A DNA stretch of 64,000 bases from Autumnicola patrickiae (GCF_031846525.1 NZ_JAVRHM010000017.1:1-64000); one strand, 5' to 3'; positions 1-8,724 are shown, counted from the first letter of the stretch. A program made the numbers and translations. Notes: generated by a model from the letters alone, not told the origin.

Positions 1-199
1 CAAGCTTGGCCAGGTATCCATCCCCAAACTTAAAGCCCCAGGCCATCCCGGGATTTTCCAAAAAATGTAAGCGAAACCAATCAAGCCCAAGGACTTTTAT
101 TTCTTCGCCATAGTAAAAATTCGTCTTTATATAAACCTTTATTGCTTGGTCTATTGCCAACAACAGTAAAATCAAGAATGCTACATTTCTTTTATTCAT
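1..199 (-). CDS. lspA: Lipoprotein signal peptidase LspA, N-terminal part (cut by window edge)
   Basis: The frame starts at the ATG at 199 and runs off the left edge; 66 codons are visible. The N-terminus is a hydrophobic helix (LLLLAIDQAIKVYIK) with the Asp-Gln typical of the first LspA membrane segment, followed by the family motif ENPGMAWGFKFG, which in LspA lines the substrate pocket. LspA removes signal peptides from diacylated prolipoproteins at the inner membrane. It begins 46 bases after the stop of an upstream CDF metal exporter on the same strand, so the two are probably co-transcribed. Accessory lspA copies beside metal exporters are known (PbrC in lead resistance), so this is probably a resistance-linked copy rather than the housekeeping one. 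The catalytic C-terminal Asp pair lies outside the window. Confidence 0.85.
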   Translation of the reverse strand, partial: MNKRNVAFLILLLLAIDQAIKVYIKTNFYYGEEIKVLGLDWFRLHFLENPGMAWGFKFGDGYLAKL

Positions 200-245
200 A
201 ATCATCTTGTTGTTACCAATACATATTGCGGATCATATATTTAAA

Positions 246-1037
246 TTATTTCGCCAGTTTCAATATTCTTATGGCACCGCGCATTACGAAAGTGAACACG
301 ATTCCACCAATCACCAAATCGGGCCATTTACTATCGAGAAAATATACCAGCACACCGGCCAGGATTACCCCGCCATTTACAATAATATCGTTGGAAGTAA
401 AAATCGCGCTCGCCTGCATATGCGCTTCCTTACTTTTGGCTTTGTTGATCAACCAAAGCGAAATAAGATTACCCAGTAAGGCAAAAATGGAAACAATGAT
501 CATCCATTGAAACATTGGTATTTCACTTTCACTAAAGAATCTTCTTAAAATTTCCATAAATCCAAGTGTCGCCAGAGCCATCTGAAAGTACCCGCTAAAC
601 TTTGCCACTTTCTTCTTTCTTGAAATAGCACCACCAACCGCGAACAGACTTAATGCGTACACTATAGAATCTGCCAGCATATCCAAGGAATCTGCAATAA
701 GACCCATAGAAGACGAAATCCAACCCGTAGTCATTTCGATAACGAAAAAACCAAAATTGATTCCCAAGACCCACCAAAGAATCTTTTTTTGTTTTGATTG
801 GTCTTCCCATACGGGAGGCTCGGCTTCTTCGGTTCCCTGAAGTGTATCCCCGAGCTTTAAACTGGCTATCGATGTCTGTATATCTTCAATGCCATCCAAA
901 TGATACACGTGCAATTTTCTGTTGGGTATATCAAAATCTAGGTATTTTACTTGAGGGTAAGTCTCCAATTTCATCCGAATCATTTGCTCTTCGGAAGGAC
1001 AATCCATTTTCTGAATGGTAAAATTTGATCTTTTCAT
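246..1037 (-). CDS. Cation diffusion facilitator exporter with N-terminal HMA-like domain
   Basis: 263 residues. Residues 1-75 look like a ferredoxin-like HMA domain in which only one cysteine of the usual CxxC is left (KMDCPSEEQM). From about residue 88 there are five or six membrane helices of the CDF/ZnT type. Metal-site candidates are the aspartates in ADSLDMLADS and in FTSNDIIVNGG, where CDF proteins normally carry HxxxD or DxxxD. The large C-terminal cytoplasmic domain is missing, as in the paralogue at 1621-2247. CDF proteins export Zn, Cd, Co or Fe by proton antiport at the inner membrane; the metal cannot be read here. It follows a Fur-type gene by 110 bases and precedes lspA, so a metal-responsive unit is likely. 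Confidence 0.85.
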   Translation of the reverse strand: MKRSNFTIQKMDCPSEEQMIRMKLETYPQVKYLDFDIPNRKLHVYHLDGIEDIQTSIASLKLGDTLQGTEEAEPPVWEDQSKQKKILWWVLGINFGFFVIEMTTGWISSSMGLIADSLDMLADSIVYALSLFAVGGAISRKKKVAKFSGYFQMALATLGFMEILRRFFSESEIPMFQWMIIVSIFALLGNLISLWLINKAKSKEAHMQASAIFTSNDIIVNGGVILAGVLVYFLDSKWPDLVIGGIVFTFVMRGAIRILKLAK

Positions 1038-1147
1038 TTAAATTTTATTTAGTACCATAAATTATTTTTCAAAACTCTTTATGCTAAACATTTGAAAATA
1101 ATTTTAAGGCTTAAAATTAATGGAAATAATTATGCAACAGTAGTGCA

Positions 1148-1567
1148 TTAACTTCCATTACATTTATTACAGATGCCTTTAACCACTAAATTGGCGTCCA
1201 TAGCTTTAAATCCTGATGGCAAACTTATATGTGGAAGTTTTTGCTCGGTCAAACACTGTGTTTCGTTGCAGGTCGTGCAATAGAAATGAAGATGTAAGTC
1301 ATTATCTATTTCACAATTACAACCTGCTTCACAAAGTGCGTATTTTGCCACCCCGGTGCCGTCTTCAATTTTATGTACAATGCTCTTTTCTTCAAAGGTT
1401 TTTAAGGTGCGGTAAAGGGTCGTCCTGTCAGATTTTTCAAAAGCTGCTTCCAGGTCCTGTATACTTCCTGCTGCTATTTGCTTTTGCAGTGTTTCCAAAA
1501 CCAGCAGGCGCATTGCCGTTGGGCGAATATTTTTCTCTTTTAGTTTATTTTCAATATTTGAAAGCAT
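1148..1567 (-). CDS. Fur-family metal-responsive repressor (copy 1)
   Basis: 139 residues, normal Fur length. The N-terminal winged helix (RPTAMRLLVLETLQ, then DRTTLYRTLKTFEE as recognition helix) is followed by a dimerisation domain with structural-zinc CxxC motifs, FYCTTCNETQC and GICNKC at the C-terminus, and a Cys-rich stretch CEAGCNCEIDNDLHLHF near the regulatory metal site. It is about half identical by eye to the Fur protein at 3498-3911. It sits between two CDF exporters on the same strand, so it most likely controls them. Zur, Fur or another specificity cannot be assigned from sequence alone. No clear Fur or Zur box was seen upstream. Confidence 0.9.
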   Translation of the reverse strand: MLSNIENKLKEKNIRPTAMRLLVLETLQKQIAAGSIQDLEAAFEKSDRTTLYRTLKTFEEKSIVHKIEDGTGVAKYALCEAGCNCEIDNDLHLHFYCTTCNETQCLTEQKLPHISLPSGFKAMDANLVVKGICNKCNGS

Positions 1568-1620
1568 AATTAAATTCTTTTTAAAAATAGATGTATCCTC
1601 TGGTAACTCCTTTTTAATTA

Positions 1621-2247
1621 TTACTTTTTAGCTCCCCTACGCGCATTCCGTGCTTGCTTAAGGATTTCCCATCCTCCTTTTAATACAATTCCTACGGTTA
1701 TAAGGCTGATGATTAAATCCGGAAGAGGGGAGTTAAGCAGCATCACCCCAATACCGGATAATACAATCCCTAAATTAACAAGCATATCGTTGCTGGTAAA
1801 TACCATAGAGGCCTTCATATGGACTCCTTTTCCACTGTGGGATTTGAGCAAGCGCATAGCTATAAGGTTGCTGGCAGCATTCACCGTTGCAGTAATGATC
1901 ATCGCCCAGCCAATTGGTTCGGCTTGTGTAACGAACCGCCTGATCACTTCACCTAGCAACAATAAGCCCAATATAATCAAAAGTATGCCTGAAAGATTTG
2001 CAGCACGTGATTGCGCAGCAACACCTTTGCCCACAGCGTAAATGCTTACAATGTAAACGGCTGAATCAGCCAGATTGTCAAGGGCTGCACCCAATAATCC
2101 TGTGGAATTTGCAACAAAGCCAACAATACCGGCCAATGCCACCTGAAACATATTGATTCCCAGGACCTGTTTTAATGTTTTTCTTTCGGCTTTATTGGCC
2201 GTATCGAGCTGGATCTCAGCTTCTTCGTTTTTAGTGTCAGGGCTCAT
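1621..2247 (-). CDS. Cation diffusion facilitator exporter, short form
   Basis: 208 residues of almost pure membrane protein, five to six helices, without N-terminal metal-binding or C-terminal cytoplasmic domain. The helix motif ALDNLADSAVYIVS and the later FTSNDMLVNLG hold the aspartates expected at the CDF transport site and match the equivalent motifs in the exporter at 246-1037, so the two are paralogues. The start codon overlaps the stop of the small membrane protein upstream by four bases (ATGA), indicating translational coupling. Probable role: efflux of a divalent metal such as Zn, Cd or Co. CDF proteins normally need the cytoplasmic domain for dimerisation, so the short form is unusual. 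Confidence 0.8.
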   Translation of the reverse strand: MSPDTKNEEAEIQLDTANKAERKTLKQVLGINMFQVALAGIVGFVANSTGLLGAALDNLADSAVYIVSIYAVGKGVAAQSRAANLSGILLIILGLLLLGEVIRRFVTQAEPIGWAMIITATVNAASNLIAMRLLKSHSGKGVHMKASMVFTSNDMLVNLGIVLSGIGVMLLNSPLPDLIISLITVGIVLKGGWEILKQARNARRGAKK

Positions 2248-2465
2248 TTTTTCTTTATTTTTTTAATCCACCCATAGTACATGGAAAAAACCAGTATGAT
2301 AGGCCAAAACACTATAGAAAAAGTATTGAGTCCTTCAGTCAGGGCAATAAAACCAAAATCCAGGGGGAGGTTCGCATTAAATAATCCTATTCCCCAGTGG
2401 AAAATTATCTGGGCACTAGCGAAACCTGTAAAAAATTTTGCTGATTCTTTTTTTCGATTTGCCAT
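2244..2465 (-). CDS. Small two-helix membrane protein
   Basis: 73 residues of unknown function. A charged N-terminus (MANRKKES) is followed by two hydrophobic segments (about 10-30 and 43-66) and a lysine tail. No metal-binding residues stand out. Its stop overlaps the start of the short CDF exporter by four bases, so the two proteins are almost certainly made together and it may be an accessory subunit of that exporter. This role is inferred from position only. Confidence 0.6.
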   Translation of the reverse strand: MANRKKESAKFFTGFASAQIIFHWGIGLFNANLPLDFGFIALTEGLNTFSIVFWPIILVFSMYYGWIKKIKKK

Positions 2466-2611
2466 TTTTCCAATTTTTAATTGCTTTATTTTTCGCTTAT
2501 GGAACTATTCATACTTCGCATTCTCACATTTAGGCTGATGCTCAGCTGCTTTTTCAACATCTATTTAAAGAAATAACGTCCCATATAAAAAAAATGAGCT
2601 GGCAAGCCTGA

Positions 2612-2630
2612 GATTGTCCTCAGGACAATC
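2612..2630. repeat. Perfect inverted repeat, 9-bp arms
   Basis: GATTGTCCT and AGGACAATC are separated by a single base, and GCCT/AGGC outside can extend the hairpin with a two-base bulge. It lies in the 219-base gap between the small membrane protein and the DUF4184 gene. It could be a transcription terminator for the DUF4184 gene or a copy of a dispersed intergenic palindrome. There is no strong T-run. Confidence 0.5.
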
Positions 2631-2684
2631 AGGCGGTGCAAGTACGCAAGGACTTTGGATTAAGCAATAAGTATAGCATTGTTT

Positions 2685-3425
2685 TTAGTTGTTACCGCCA
2701 GTTTTGCATTGATTTAATATTATTGGGGTCAGTGTCAGACTTAACAGAATCGCTGAAATAATTGAAACAATTACATTTTTATATTGGTCTATCTCAAGTC
2801 CGCTCAAAAATTTTAATAATATAATTACCAAAGTCAATCCTATTAAGAGTCCCCAATATTTAAGATCAATTTTTATCTTTTTGTTTTTCTCAGTCGGTAG
2901 TTTGTAAACAGCATATGCAATTAAGAATACGCCGAGCACAGTGCTTGAACGTTCAAATATTTTAAAAAAAGAAATTTGGTTGCCAAATACATTTATGATC
3001 TTTGGCAACCTTAAAAAAGTCTGAGCGGAATAACCGTTGTCGTGGGTCAAACCATCCCAAAGAATATGAGAAGCAGCCCCTATTAATATTGAAATTACCA
3101 CAACCAACCTTTTTGTTTTAAAATGTCGGCTCCAGTTAAGTTTCTTAAATGTGGATAACCGTGATTGTATAGCTGACGGTAAATTATCAATTAGACTGTC
3201 ACGAACAATGTTGTGAAAAATGAAAGCAAGTAATAGTCCTAAGGGTAAATCGAACCATAAAAGTCCTTCAATCGTGTGACCGTAATTGCCTTTAATTTTC
3301 ATTCTTAAGAAGTATTCAAAATCTGGGGTTAGGCTTCCAATTACAAGCCCCGTCAGCGAGAACCAGTGCTTTGGCAAATAAACAAATGGTAAAACAATTG
3401 CTGGATGTGAAAAGGTAAATGGCAT
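2685..3425 (-). CDS. DUF4184 family membrane protein
   Basis: 246 residues. It opens with MPFTFSHPAIVLP, the hallmark start of DUF4184, followed by SLTPDFEYF, a TIEGLLWFDLPLG membrane segment, and a SHILWDGLTHDNGY motif with His and Asp residues as in membrane metal-dependent hydrolases of the YdjM type. Six or seven hydrophobic segments are visible. The biochemical function of the family is unknown. It lies between the two Fur-linked groups with long flanking gaps (219 and 72 bases) and its codon use is more A/T-rich than its neighbours, so it may be an independent insertion. Confidence 0.8.
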   Translation of the reverse strand: MPFTFSHPAIVLPFVYLPKHWFSLTGLVIGSLTPDFEYFLRMKIKGNYGHTIEGLLWFDLPLGLLLAFIFHNIVRDSLIDNLPSAIQSRLSTFKKLNWSRHFKTKRLVVVISILIGAASHILWDGLTHDNGYSAQTFLRLPKIINVFGNQISFFKIFERSSTVLGVFLIAYAVYKLPTEKNKKIKIDLKYWGLLIGLTLVIILLKFLSGLEIDQYKNVIVSIISAILLSLTLTPIILNQCKTGGNN

Positions 3426-3497
3426 CTATTTTTTATCGTTTTTTAATTGGCTGTAACACGAAGGTATTGCTATAAACCTGCAATGAGATTGCATATT

Positions 3498-3911
3498 TCA
3501 ACTTGCACAGTTTTGACAAATGCCCTTTACAAGAACTTTTGTCTCCACTGGAATAAAATTTTCGGGTAAGGGCACATCCGGAACTTCAGATTTTGGCAGG
3601 CAGAAAGTTTCTTGGCAAATATTACAGTAAAAATGGACATGGATATCTTTAGGAGCGCATTCACATCCTTCTCCGCATAAAGCAAATTTAGTTGCTCCTG
3701 CTCCATCTTCTATCCGGTGTACCAATTTCATTTCTTCAAAGGTTTTCAACGTACGGTACAGGGTGGTTCGATCGGCCTTTTCAAGGGTCTCTTCTAAATC
3801 ATCCAAGCCTACTGCTGTTTTTTGTCTTTGAAGTGTATCCAGTACCAGCAAACGCATGGCTGTTGGCCGTACCTTCTTTTGTTCAAGTTGTTTTTCTAAA
3901 TCCTTTTTCAT
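3498..3911 (-). CDS. Fur-family metal-responsive repressor (copy 2)
   Basis: 137 residues from the ATG at 3911. An in-frame start 14 codons upstream exists, but alignment with the other Fur copy (both read ...RPTAMRLLVL near residue 15) favours 3911. Winged helix with DRTTLYRTLKTFEE, then CGEGCECAPKDIHVHF, FYCNICQETFC and GICQNC, the last two being structural-zinc CxxC pairs. It follows the dihydrolipoamide dehydrogenase gene by about 60 bases on the same strand. The pair of close paralogues within 2 kb suggests either two metals or a local duplication of an exporter-regulator module. Confidence 0.88.
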   Translation of the reverse strand: MKKDLEKQLEQKKVRPTAMRLLVLDTLQRQKTAVGLDDLEETLEKADRTTLYRTLKTFEEMKLVHRIEDGAGATKFALCGEGCECAPKDIHVHFYCNICQETFCLPKSEVPDVPLPENFIPVETKVLVKGICQNCAS

Positions 3912-3971
3912 TATTCGTGACTTTTGTATTAATACGATAACTTTTAAAAACACAGCAGTTCTTGTTTGTAT

Positions 3972-5375
3972 TTAAATATGCAAAGCCCTGTCATCTGTAG
4001 CTGCCAGACAGGCTTCTTTAAAGGTTTCTGAAAAGGTGGGGTGTCCGTGGGACATTCGTGCAATATCTTCTGCAGATGCCCTAAACTCCATTGCCACTAC
4101 CGCTTCTGTATAGCTATCCGCAATTCGTGGGCCTATCATATGTACCCCCAATATCTCATCGGTTTCCTTATCTGTGATTACCTTAATAAAACCATCGGTA
4201 TCCATACTTATTTTTGCCCTTGCGTTGGCCTTAAAGGGAAAGGAGCCTGTTTTAATTTTTCTTCCGGCTTTAGTTAATTGTTCTTCGGTCAAGCCTACCC
4301 CGGCCACTTCAGGTTGGGTGTAAACAATATTGGGAATAAGGGAATAATTGATATGTGGCTTTTGCCCAACAATCCGTTCGGCTACAAAAACGCCCTCTTC
4401 ACTCGCTTTATGGGCAAGCATTGCTCCCCGGATTACGTCCCCTATAGCATAAATGCCTTTGACCTTGGTTTCGAGGTTCTCATCTACTGTTATCTGTCCT
4501 TTTTCGTTGATTTCCACTCCAATATTTTCAAGGCCTAAATTAGCGGTGTATGGTTTTCTGCCAATGGCCATAAGGCAATAATCGCCTTCTAAACTCATTT
4601 CTTTTTTATTGGCAAGATTTTCCGCTTTCAACGCCATTTTGCCTTCAGTTGCTGTTGCATTTGTCACCTTATGTTCCAAATAAAATTCAATTCCCTGTTT
4701 TCTTAGGGAACGGTGCAATTGATGTCCCAGTGCGCCATCCATAGTGGCAATGAGGCTATCAAAATATTCCACAATAGACACCTTTGAACCCAGGCGGGCG
4801 AATACGGAACCTATCTCGACCCCAATAACGCCACCGCCAACAACCATTAAATGCCTGGGGATTTCCCGTAGGACAAGGGCTTCGGTAGAAGAGATGATCC
4901 GTTTTTTGTCGATTTCAATATTGGGCAGTGAAGCCGGTTTGGATCCTGTGGCAATGATAATTTTATCGGTTGCTATGGTTTCAGTTTTGTCCTCGCCCTT
5001 AATCTCAATCGTGTTTTTGTCCTTGATGGTGCCGTGGCCTTCATAGACGGTAACTTTGTTCTTTTTCATCAGATAGTCAACGCCATTGATGATTTCCTGT
5101 ACCACATCCTGTACCCTTTGGTTCATTTTCAAGATATCGACATTGGCTTCTTTTACATCAATCCCAAAGTTTTTAAATTGATGTTTCAGTTTGTAATAAT
5201 GCTCAGAGGCTTCAAGCCAGGCTTTTGAAGGGATACAGCCCACGTTAAGGCAGGTGCCGCCAAGCGTGCTGTACCTTTCAATAATGGCTACTTTTAATCC
5301 TAATTGGGCGCAACGTATAGCACTTACATATCCGCCTGGTCCAGATCCTATAATAGTTACATCAAATTTTTCCAT
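3972..5375 (-). CDS. lpdA: Dihydrolipoamide dehydrogenase (E3-type flavoprotein)
   Basis: 467 residues, full length. FAD-binding GSGPGG near residue 11, redox-active disulfide GGTCLNVGCIPSK (Cys42, Cys47), NAD-binding GGGVIGVEIG, FAD motif YAIGDV, and the C-terminal HGHPTFSE with the His-Glu pair that completes the active site of the partner subunit. It reoxidises dihydrolipoyl groups of 2-oxoacid dehydrogenase or glycine-cleavage complexes, producing NADH. No E1 or E2 genes are nearby, so in this island it probably acts as an extra copy for redox or metal stress. It lies between a Fur gene and the NhaA cluster on the same strand. Confidence 0.93.
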   Translation of the reverse strand: MEKFDVTIIGSGPGGYVSAIRCAQLGLKVAIIERYSTLGGTCLNVGCIPSKAWLEASEHYYKLKHQFKNFGIDVKEANVDILKMNQRVQDVVQEIINGVDYLMKKNKVTVYEGHGTIKDKNTIEIKGEDKTETIATDKIIIATGSKPASLPNIEIDKKRIISSTEALVLREIPRHLMVVGGGVIGVEIGSVFARLGSKVSIVEYFDSLIATMDGALGHQLHRSLRKQGIEFYLEHKVTNATATEGKMALKAENLANKKEMSLEGDYCLMAIGRKPYTANLGLENIGVEINEKGQITVDENLETKVKGIYAIGDVIRGAMLAHKASEEGVFVAERIVGQKPHINYSLIPNIVYTQPEVAGVGLTEEQLTKAGRKIKTGSFPFKANARAKISMDTDGFIKVITDKETDEILGVHMIGPRIADSYTEAVVAMEFRASAEDIARMSHGHPTFSETFKEACLAATDDRALHI

Positions 5376-5516
5376 TCTTTGAAATTCAAGTTTTCAATAT
5401 TGTTCACAACAACCCAAATATTAGGTCTACTTATTATAAAACTGCAATTACATTCCACTTTGACCAATACTTTCTGATAGGTTTCACAGGAAAGTTATTG
5501 GCTTATGCCTTAGGTT

Positions 5517-5693
5517 TCATCCTTCTAGATCATAAAACCATTCTTCCGCCTGTTTAATGGCTTTGGTTATCGCTTCTTTTTTTGTATATTTTCCCTCTTT
5601 CATAAGTTCGTTCGCTATTTCAAGAGCCTTCTCCCTCACTGCCGGATTCAGTGAATCCAGGTCTGTCTTAAAATCTTCAAACGTCCAGTCCAT
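5517..5693 (-). CDS. Small acidic hypothetical protein, 58 aa
   Basis: Reads MDWTFEDFKTDLDS at the start and ends EEWFYDLEG. It is predicted to be all-helical, highly charged and without membrane segment. I do not recognise a named domain, but the composition and clean start and stop between two same-strand genes (80 bases from the SpoIIAA-like gene, 140 bases from lpdA) support a real gene. Function unknown; the context suggests membership of the nhaA-lpdA stress unit. Confidence 0.6.
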   Translation of the reverse strand: MDWTFEDFKTDLDSLNPAVREKALEIANELMKEGKYTKKEAITKAIKQAEEWFYDLEG

Positions 5694-5772
5694 AATGACT
5701 TATTTTTGTTGAACAATTTTCTCCTGTTTGTTGACAGTTTCCCATCTTAAAAGGGAGTTTTTTTTACTAAGA

Positions 5773-6138
5773 CTACCCCTTTACTAAACCAATCCAGGCT
5801 TTGGCCGTATCCTTTTCGTTTATATCAAAGTATTTTATTTGAGAGCCTGAAAAGAAATTTAAAACCTTTGTAGTTTTTTCCTGCCATTTTTTATCCCCAA
5901 CAATAGCCCTATTTCCGTAGTCGGAAATATGTGCAGCATCTATTTTTAGATCCGCCCACAATCCTTCCAAATCGTAACCGTAGAAACCGTGCAGTTCAAA
6001 ATAAAAATCCACTTTATTATTTTTAGCAGTAATTTCCTCGATAAGCGGATGCAAACTTTCTACCTCCTCTTTTGAAACCTCACCGCTCACTTCCACGGCA
6101 ACTAGGTCCTTTTTATTTGAGTTTATAAGGTTTATCAT
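5773..6138 (-). CDS. SpoIIAA-like (STAS-type) protein, copy A
   Basis: 121 residues with the SpoIIAA-like fold of PF11964: beta strand (LVAVEVSGEVSKEEVESLHPLIEE), then FYFELHGFYGYDLEGLWADLKIDA, then RAIVGDKKWQE and SQIKYFDINEKDTAKAWI. These alpha/beta proteins resemble anti-anti-sigma factor domains and lipid-binding CRAL-TRIO folds, but have no established biochemical role. A divergent paralogue sits on the other side of nhaA (7591-7947), so two copies bracket the antiporter. Confidence 0.8.
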   Translation of the reverse strand: MINLINSNKKDLVAVEVSGEVSKEEVESLHPLIEEITAKNNKVDFYFELHGFYGYDLEGLWADLKIDAAHISDYGNRAIVGDKKWQEKTTKVLNFFSGSQIKYFDINEKDTAKAWIGLVKG

Positions 6139-6241
6139 AATTTTTAATATTTTACTTTATAAAATACTTTTTAGTTTGTCCACCACAGTAAGGTCTTCAA
6201 AATTACTGAGATTATGCTCCGGCTTTCACAGAACAAATATC

Positions 6242-7606
6242 TTAAACAACTTCTCCAAGCTCCTGTTGTTCAATGCTCCGGGTCTTCCCCATACTAAGCA
6301 CAAGTACACCGGCTATGGCAGCTATAAGTGAAGCGAGCAGGACACTTATTTTTGCTACCTGAACCAGGTTATCATCTGCAAATGCGAGGTTCGTGATAAA
6401 CAGGGACATGGTGAATCCAATACCGGCTATAAGTCCCGTACCTATTATATGTCTCCAACTGAGCCCTACTGGTAACCGGGAGAAGCCCATTTTTACTCCC
6501 AGATATGAGAAAGCGGTAATGCCGCAAACTTTCCCCAGCACCAAGCCTGTTAGAATGCCGAGTCCCAAAGGACTTGTCAGGACTTCTGAAATTCCAAGAC
6601 TGAGTTCTACACCTGCATTGGCCAGCGCAAAGACCGGGATGATAAAGAAGGCATTGAAACCGGTAAGGGCATTTTCCAGCCGCAGCAGGGGAGGATGGGT
6701 GTGCTTCGTGTCATCTCGAATTGTTTCCAGAATATTCTGTTGCTTCTTGTCAGTGAGCAGATGGGTGTTTACCAGGTCGGTTTTTTCCAACTCCTCCACG
6801 TGGGACTTTGTCCGTTGTTGAAAATCCCCACTTTCTAATTTCGGTTTAACGGGAATGGTGAGGGAAAACAACACCCCGGCCAGGGTGGGATGTATACCGG
6901 AGTCAAGGAAAGCCAGCCATAATACAATACCCAGTAAAATATACAAAGACAGGTGTTTTATCCCTGTCTTGTTCAGTATGGCCAATATTAGCAAAGCTCC
7001 TCCTGCAATCAGCAGGTTTATCCAGGCTATTTGACTGCTGTAAAATATGGCAATGACCAGAATCGCGCCGATATCATCGGCAATGGCCAAAGCTACTAGA
7101 AATATCTTTAACTGCACAGGCACCCGCTTTCCTAAAAGGCCCAGTATTCCAAGAGAATAGGCAATATCAGTAGCCATGGGAATACCCCAGCCTTTGACAG
7201 TAGGCATGTTAAGGTTGAATAGGAAAAAAAGTATAGCTGGTACAAACATACCACCCAGGGCAGCAAATATAGGCATGGAAGCTTTTTTAAAATCAGATAA
7301 CTCTCCTACCATTACTTCTCTTTTCAATTCGAGACCGGCCACCAGAAAGAAGATCACCATCAGCCCGTCATTAATCCATTCTTCCACCGAAAGGGAAATT
7401 TCCAGGTGCTCCGGTGCTCCTATAACAATTTCATCAGTCAGGTAATGGTGGTATATATCGGCCACACCGGTATTGGCCAATACCAAAGCGACCAAAGTAG
7501 CAAAAATGAGGAGAAGACCGCCTGAGGTTTCCCGGTCAAGAAACTTTCGGGCAGTTTCCCTCATGTAACTTACAGGGGTAGATTTCTTTTTTACTTCTCT
7601 ATCCAT
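6242..7606 (-). CDS. nhaA: Na+/H+ antiporter NhaA
   Basis: 454 residues with about 12 membrane helices. The family's paired transport aspartates are seen in LAIADDIGAILVI, and the N-terminal FFLVAGLELKRE and mid-protein KGWGIPMATDIAYSLG are typical NhaA motifs. A hydrophilic insertion (around residues 255-300) before the second half is common in Bacteroidota NhaA. It exchanges external H+ for internal Na+ at the inner membrane for pH and salt homeostasis. The first 16 bases overlap the end of a SpoIIAA-like gene, so translation is coupled. Confidence 0.95.
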   Translation of the reverse strand: MDREVKKKSTPVSYMRETARKFLDRETSGGLLLIFATLVALVLANTGVADIYHHYLTDEIVIGAPEHLEISLSVEEWINDGLMVIFFLVAGLELKREVMVGELSDFKKASMPIFAALGGMFVPAILFFLFNLNMPTVKGWGIPMATDIAYSLGILGLLGKRVPVQLKIFLVALAIADDIGAILVIAIFYSSQIAWINLLIAGGALLILAILNKTGIKHLSLYILLGIVLWLAFLDSGIHPTLAGVLFSLTIPVKPKLESGDFQQRTKSHVEELEKTDLVNTHLLTDKKQQNILETIRDDTKHTHPPLLRLENALTGFNAFFIIPVFALANAGVELSLGISEVLTSPLGLGILTGLVLGKVCGITAFSYLGVKMGFSRLPVGLSWRHIIGTGLIAGIGFTMSLFITNLAFADDNLVQVAKISVLLASLIAAIAGVLVLSMGKTRSIEQQELGEVV

Positions 7607-7947
7607 TTTTGTCCTTCGCTTGCATGGTTTATTTCAAAAAATTTTACTTCGGCAGAGGTAAAAGGTTTCATTAAATCTGTCATCCAATTTTCCCATTTTT
7701 CATCCCCTACCATAGCCACTTTTTCAAATTTGTTGGCATGTTGTACATCAAATTTCAAATCTTTCCAAAAGGCTTTTGGTGTCCATCCTTCAAAACCTTC
7801 CATTTCAAAATACCAGCGGATTTTTTTATATCGCTCCACTATGTTGTTTAGCAGGGGCAATAGCTTATCGTAATCGGCTTCGGTCAAATTTCCTGTTGCC
7901 CTTGTGGCTATTAAATTCCCTTCTGTTTGTCCTAATATTAATAGCAT
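7591..7947 (-). CDS. SpoIIAA-like (STAS-type) protein, copy B
   Basis: 118 residues of the PF11964 SpoIIAA-like type: GNLIATRATGNLTEADYDKLLPLL, then RWYFEMEGFEGWTPKAFWKDLKFD, then VAMVGDEKWENW and EVKFFEINHASEGQKWI. It shares the strand-helix layout and the VGDxKW motif with copy A. The 3' end overlaps nhaA by 16 bases in another frame, which suggests stoichiometric production with the antiporter. No catalytic residues are known for the family; a regulatory or membrane-docking role is inference. Confidence 0.8.
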   Translation of the reverse strand: MLLILGQTEGNLIATRATGNLTEADYDKLLPLLNNIVERYKKIRWYFEMEGFEGWTPKAFWKDLKFDVQHANKFEKVAMVGDEKWENWMTDLMKPFTSAEVKFFEINHASEGQKWIEK

Positions 7948-8000
7948 AACTCCTTTTTAAATTATTATTTAATTTATTCCGTTTGGTAACATTAATTTCA

Positions 8001-8654
8001 TTAGGGGTTTTTTAGCTCCTGAATTGCCCTAAGAGGATCATCGGAATTGAAAATACTACTTCCTGCTACAACAGCATCAGCTCCTGAATTCAAAATTTTC
8101 TTCACGTTATTCCTATTAACCCCGCCATCTACTTCAATAAAGGCCTTTGCATCTTTTCTTTGTATAAATTGCTTTAATTCCTTTGTTTTTTCCAGTGTTT
8201 GGGGAATAAATCCTTGCCCGCCAAAACCGGGATTTACAGCCATTAGGCAAACTGTATCTAAATCTTTGATAACGTATTCCAGACTTCCTAAAGAAGTATG
8301 TGGATTTAAAGCAACCCCAGCTTTACAACCCAGGCTTTTTATTTGTTGCACCACACTGTGCAAATGAAGGCAGGCCTCGGCGTGTACTGTAATTTGCTCT
8401 ACCCCATATTTAGAAAAAACTTCCAAATATCTTTCAGGCTCCACAATCATCAAGTGCAGCTCGACAGGTTTCTTAGAGTGCTTCTCAATAGCTTCTAAAA
8501 CAGGTGTCCCAAAGGAGATATTGGGAACAAACATACCGTCCATCACATCCACATGAAGCCAGTCTGCTTCACTTCTATTAATAGTTTCGAGGGTTTTGCC
8601 CAGGTGGGCAAAATCTGTCGAAAGAATGGAAGGGGCAACCATGAAATTTTTCAT
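8001..8654 (-). CDS. rpe: Ribulose-phosphate 3-epimerase
   Basis: 217 residues, normal length. TIM-barrel enzyme with APSILSTDFAHLG (catalytic Asp), HVDVMDGMFVPNISFG (metal His and Asp), ELHLMIVEPERY, MAVNPGFGGQGFI and IEVDGGVN (catalytic Asp), plus the phosphate-binding VAGSSIF. It interconverts D-ribulose 5-phosphate and D-xylulose 5-phosphate in the pentose phosphate pathway. Iron-dependent Rpe is oxidant-sensitive in E. coli, so an additional copy inside a metal and stress island would make sense, but that link is inference. Confidence 0.94.
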   Translation of the reverse strand: MKNFMVAPSILSTDFAHLGKTLETINRSEADWLHVDVMDGMFVPNISFGTPVLEAIEKHSKKPVELHLMIVEPERYLEVFSKYGVEQITVHAEACLHLHSVVQQIKSLGCKAGVALNPHTSLGSLEYVIKDLDTVCLMAVNPGFGGQGFIPQTLEKTKELKQFIQRKDAKAFIEVDGGVNRNNVKKILNSGADAVVAGSSIFNSDDPLRAIQELKNP

Positions 8655-8724
8655 ACAAGTTATGTTTTATCGCCTGTTTTGATACTTAAACTAAACCTTG
8701 AACACTGAATCTTCCTGAAGGAAA

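Noticed and set aside
6393..6821. Long frame opposite nhaA
   Set aside because: Antisense shadow of a clear transporter gene; Ser/Pro/Arg-rich product typical of mirror frames.
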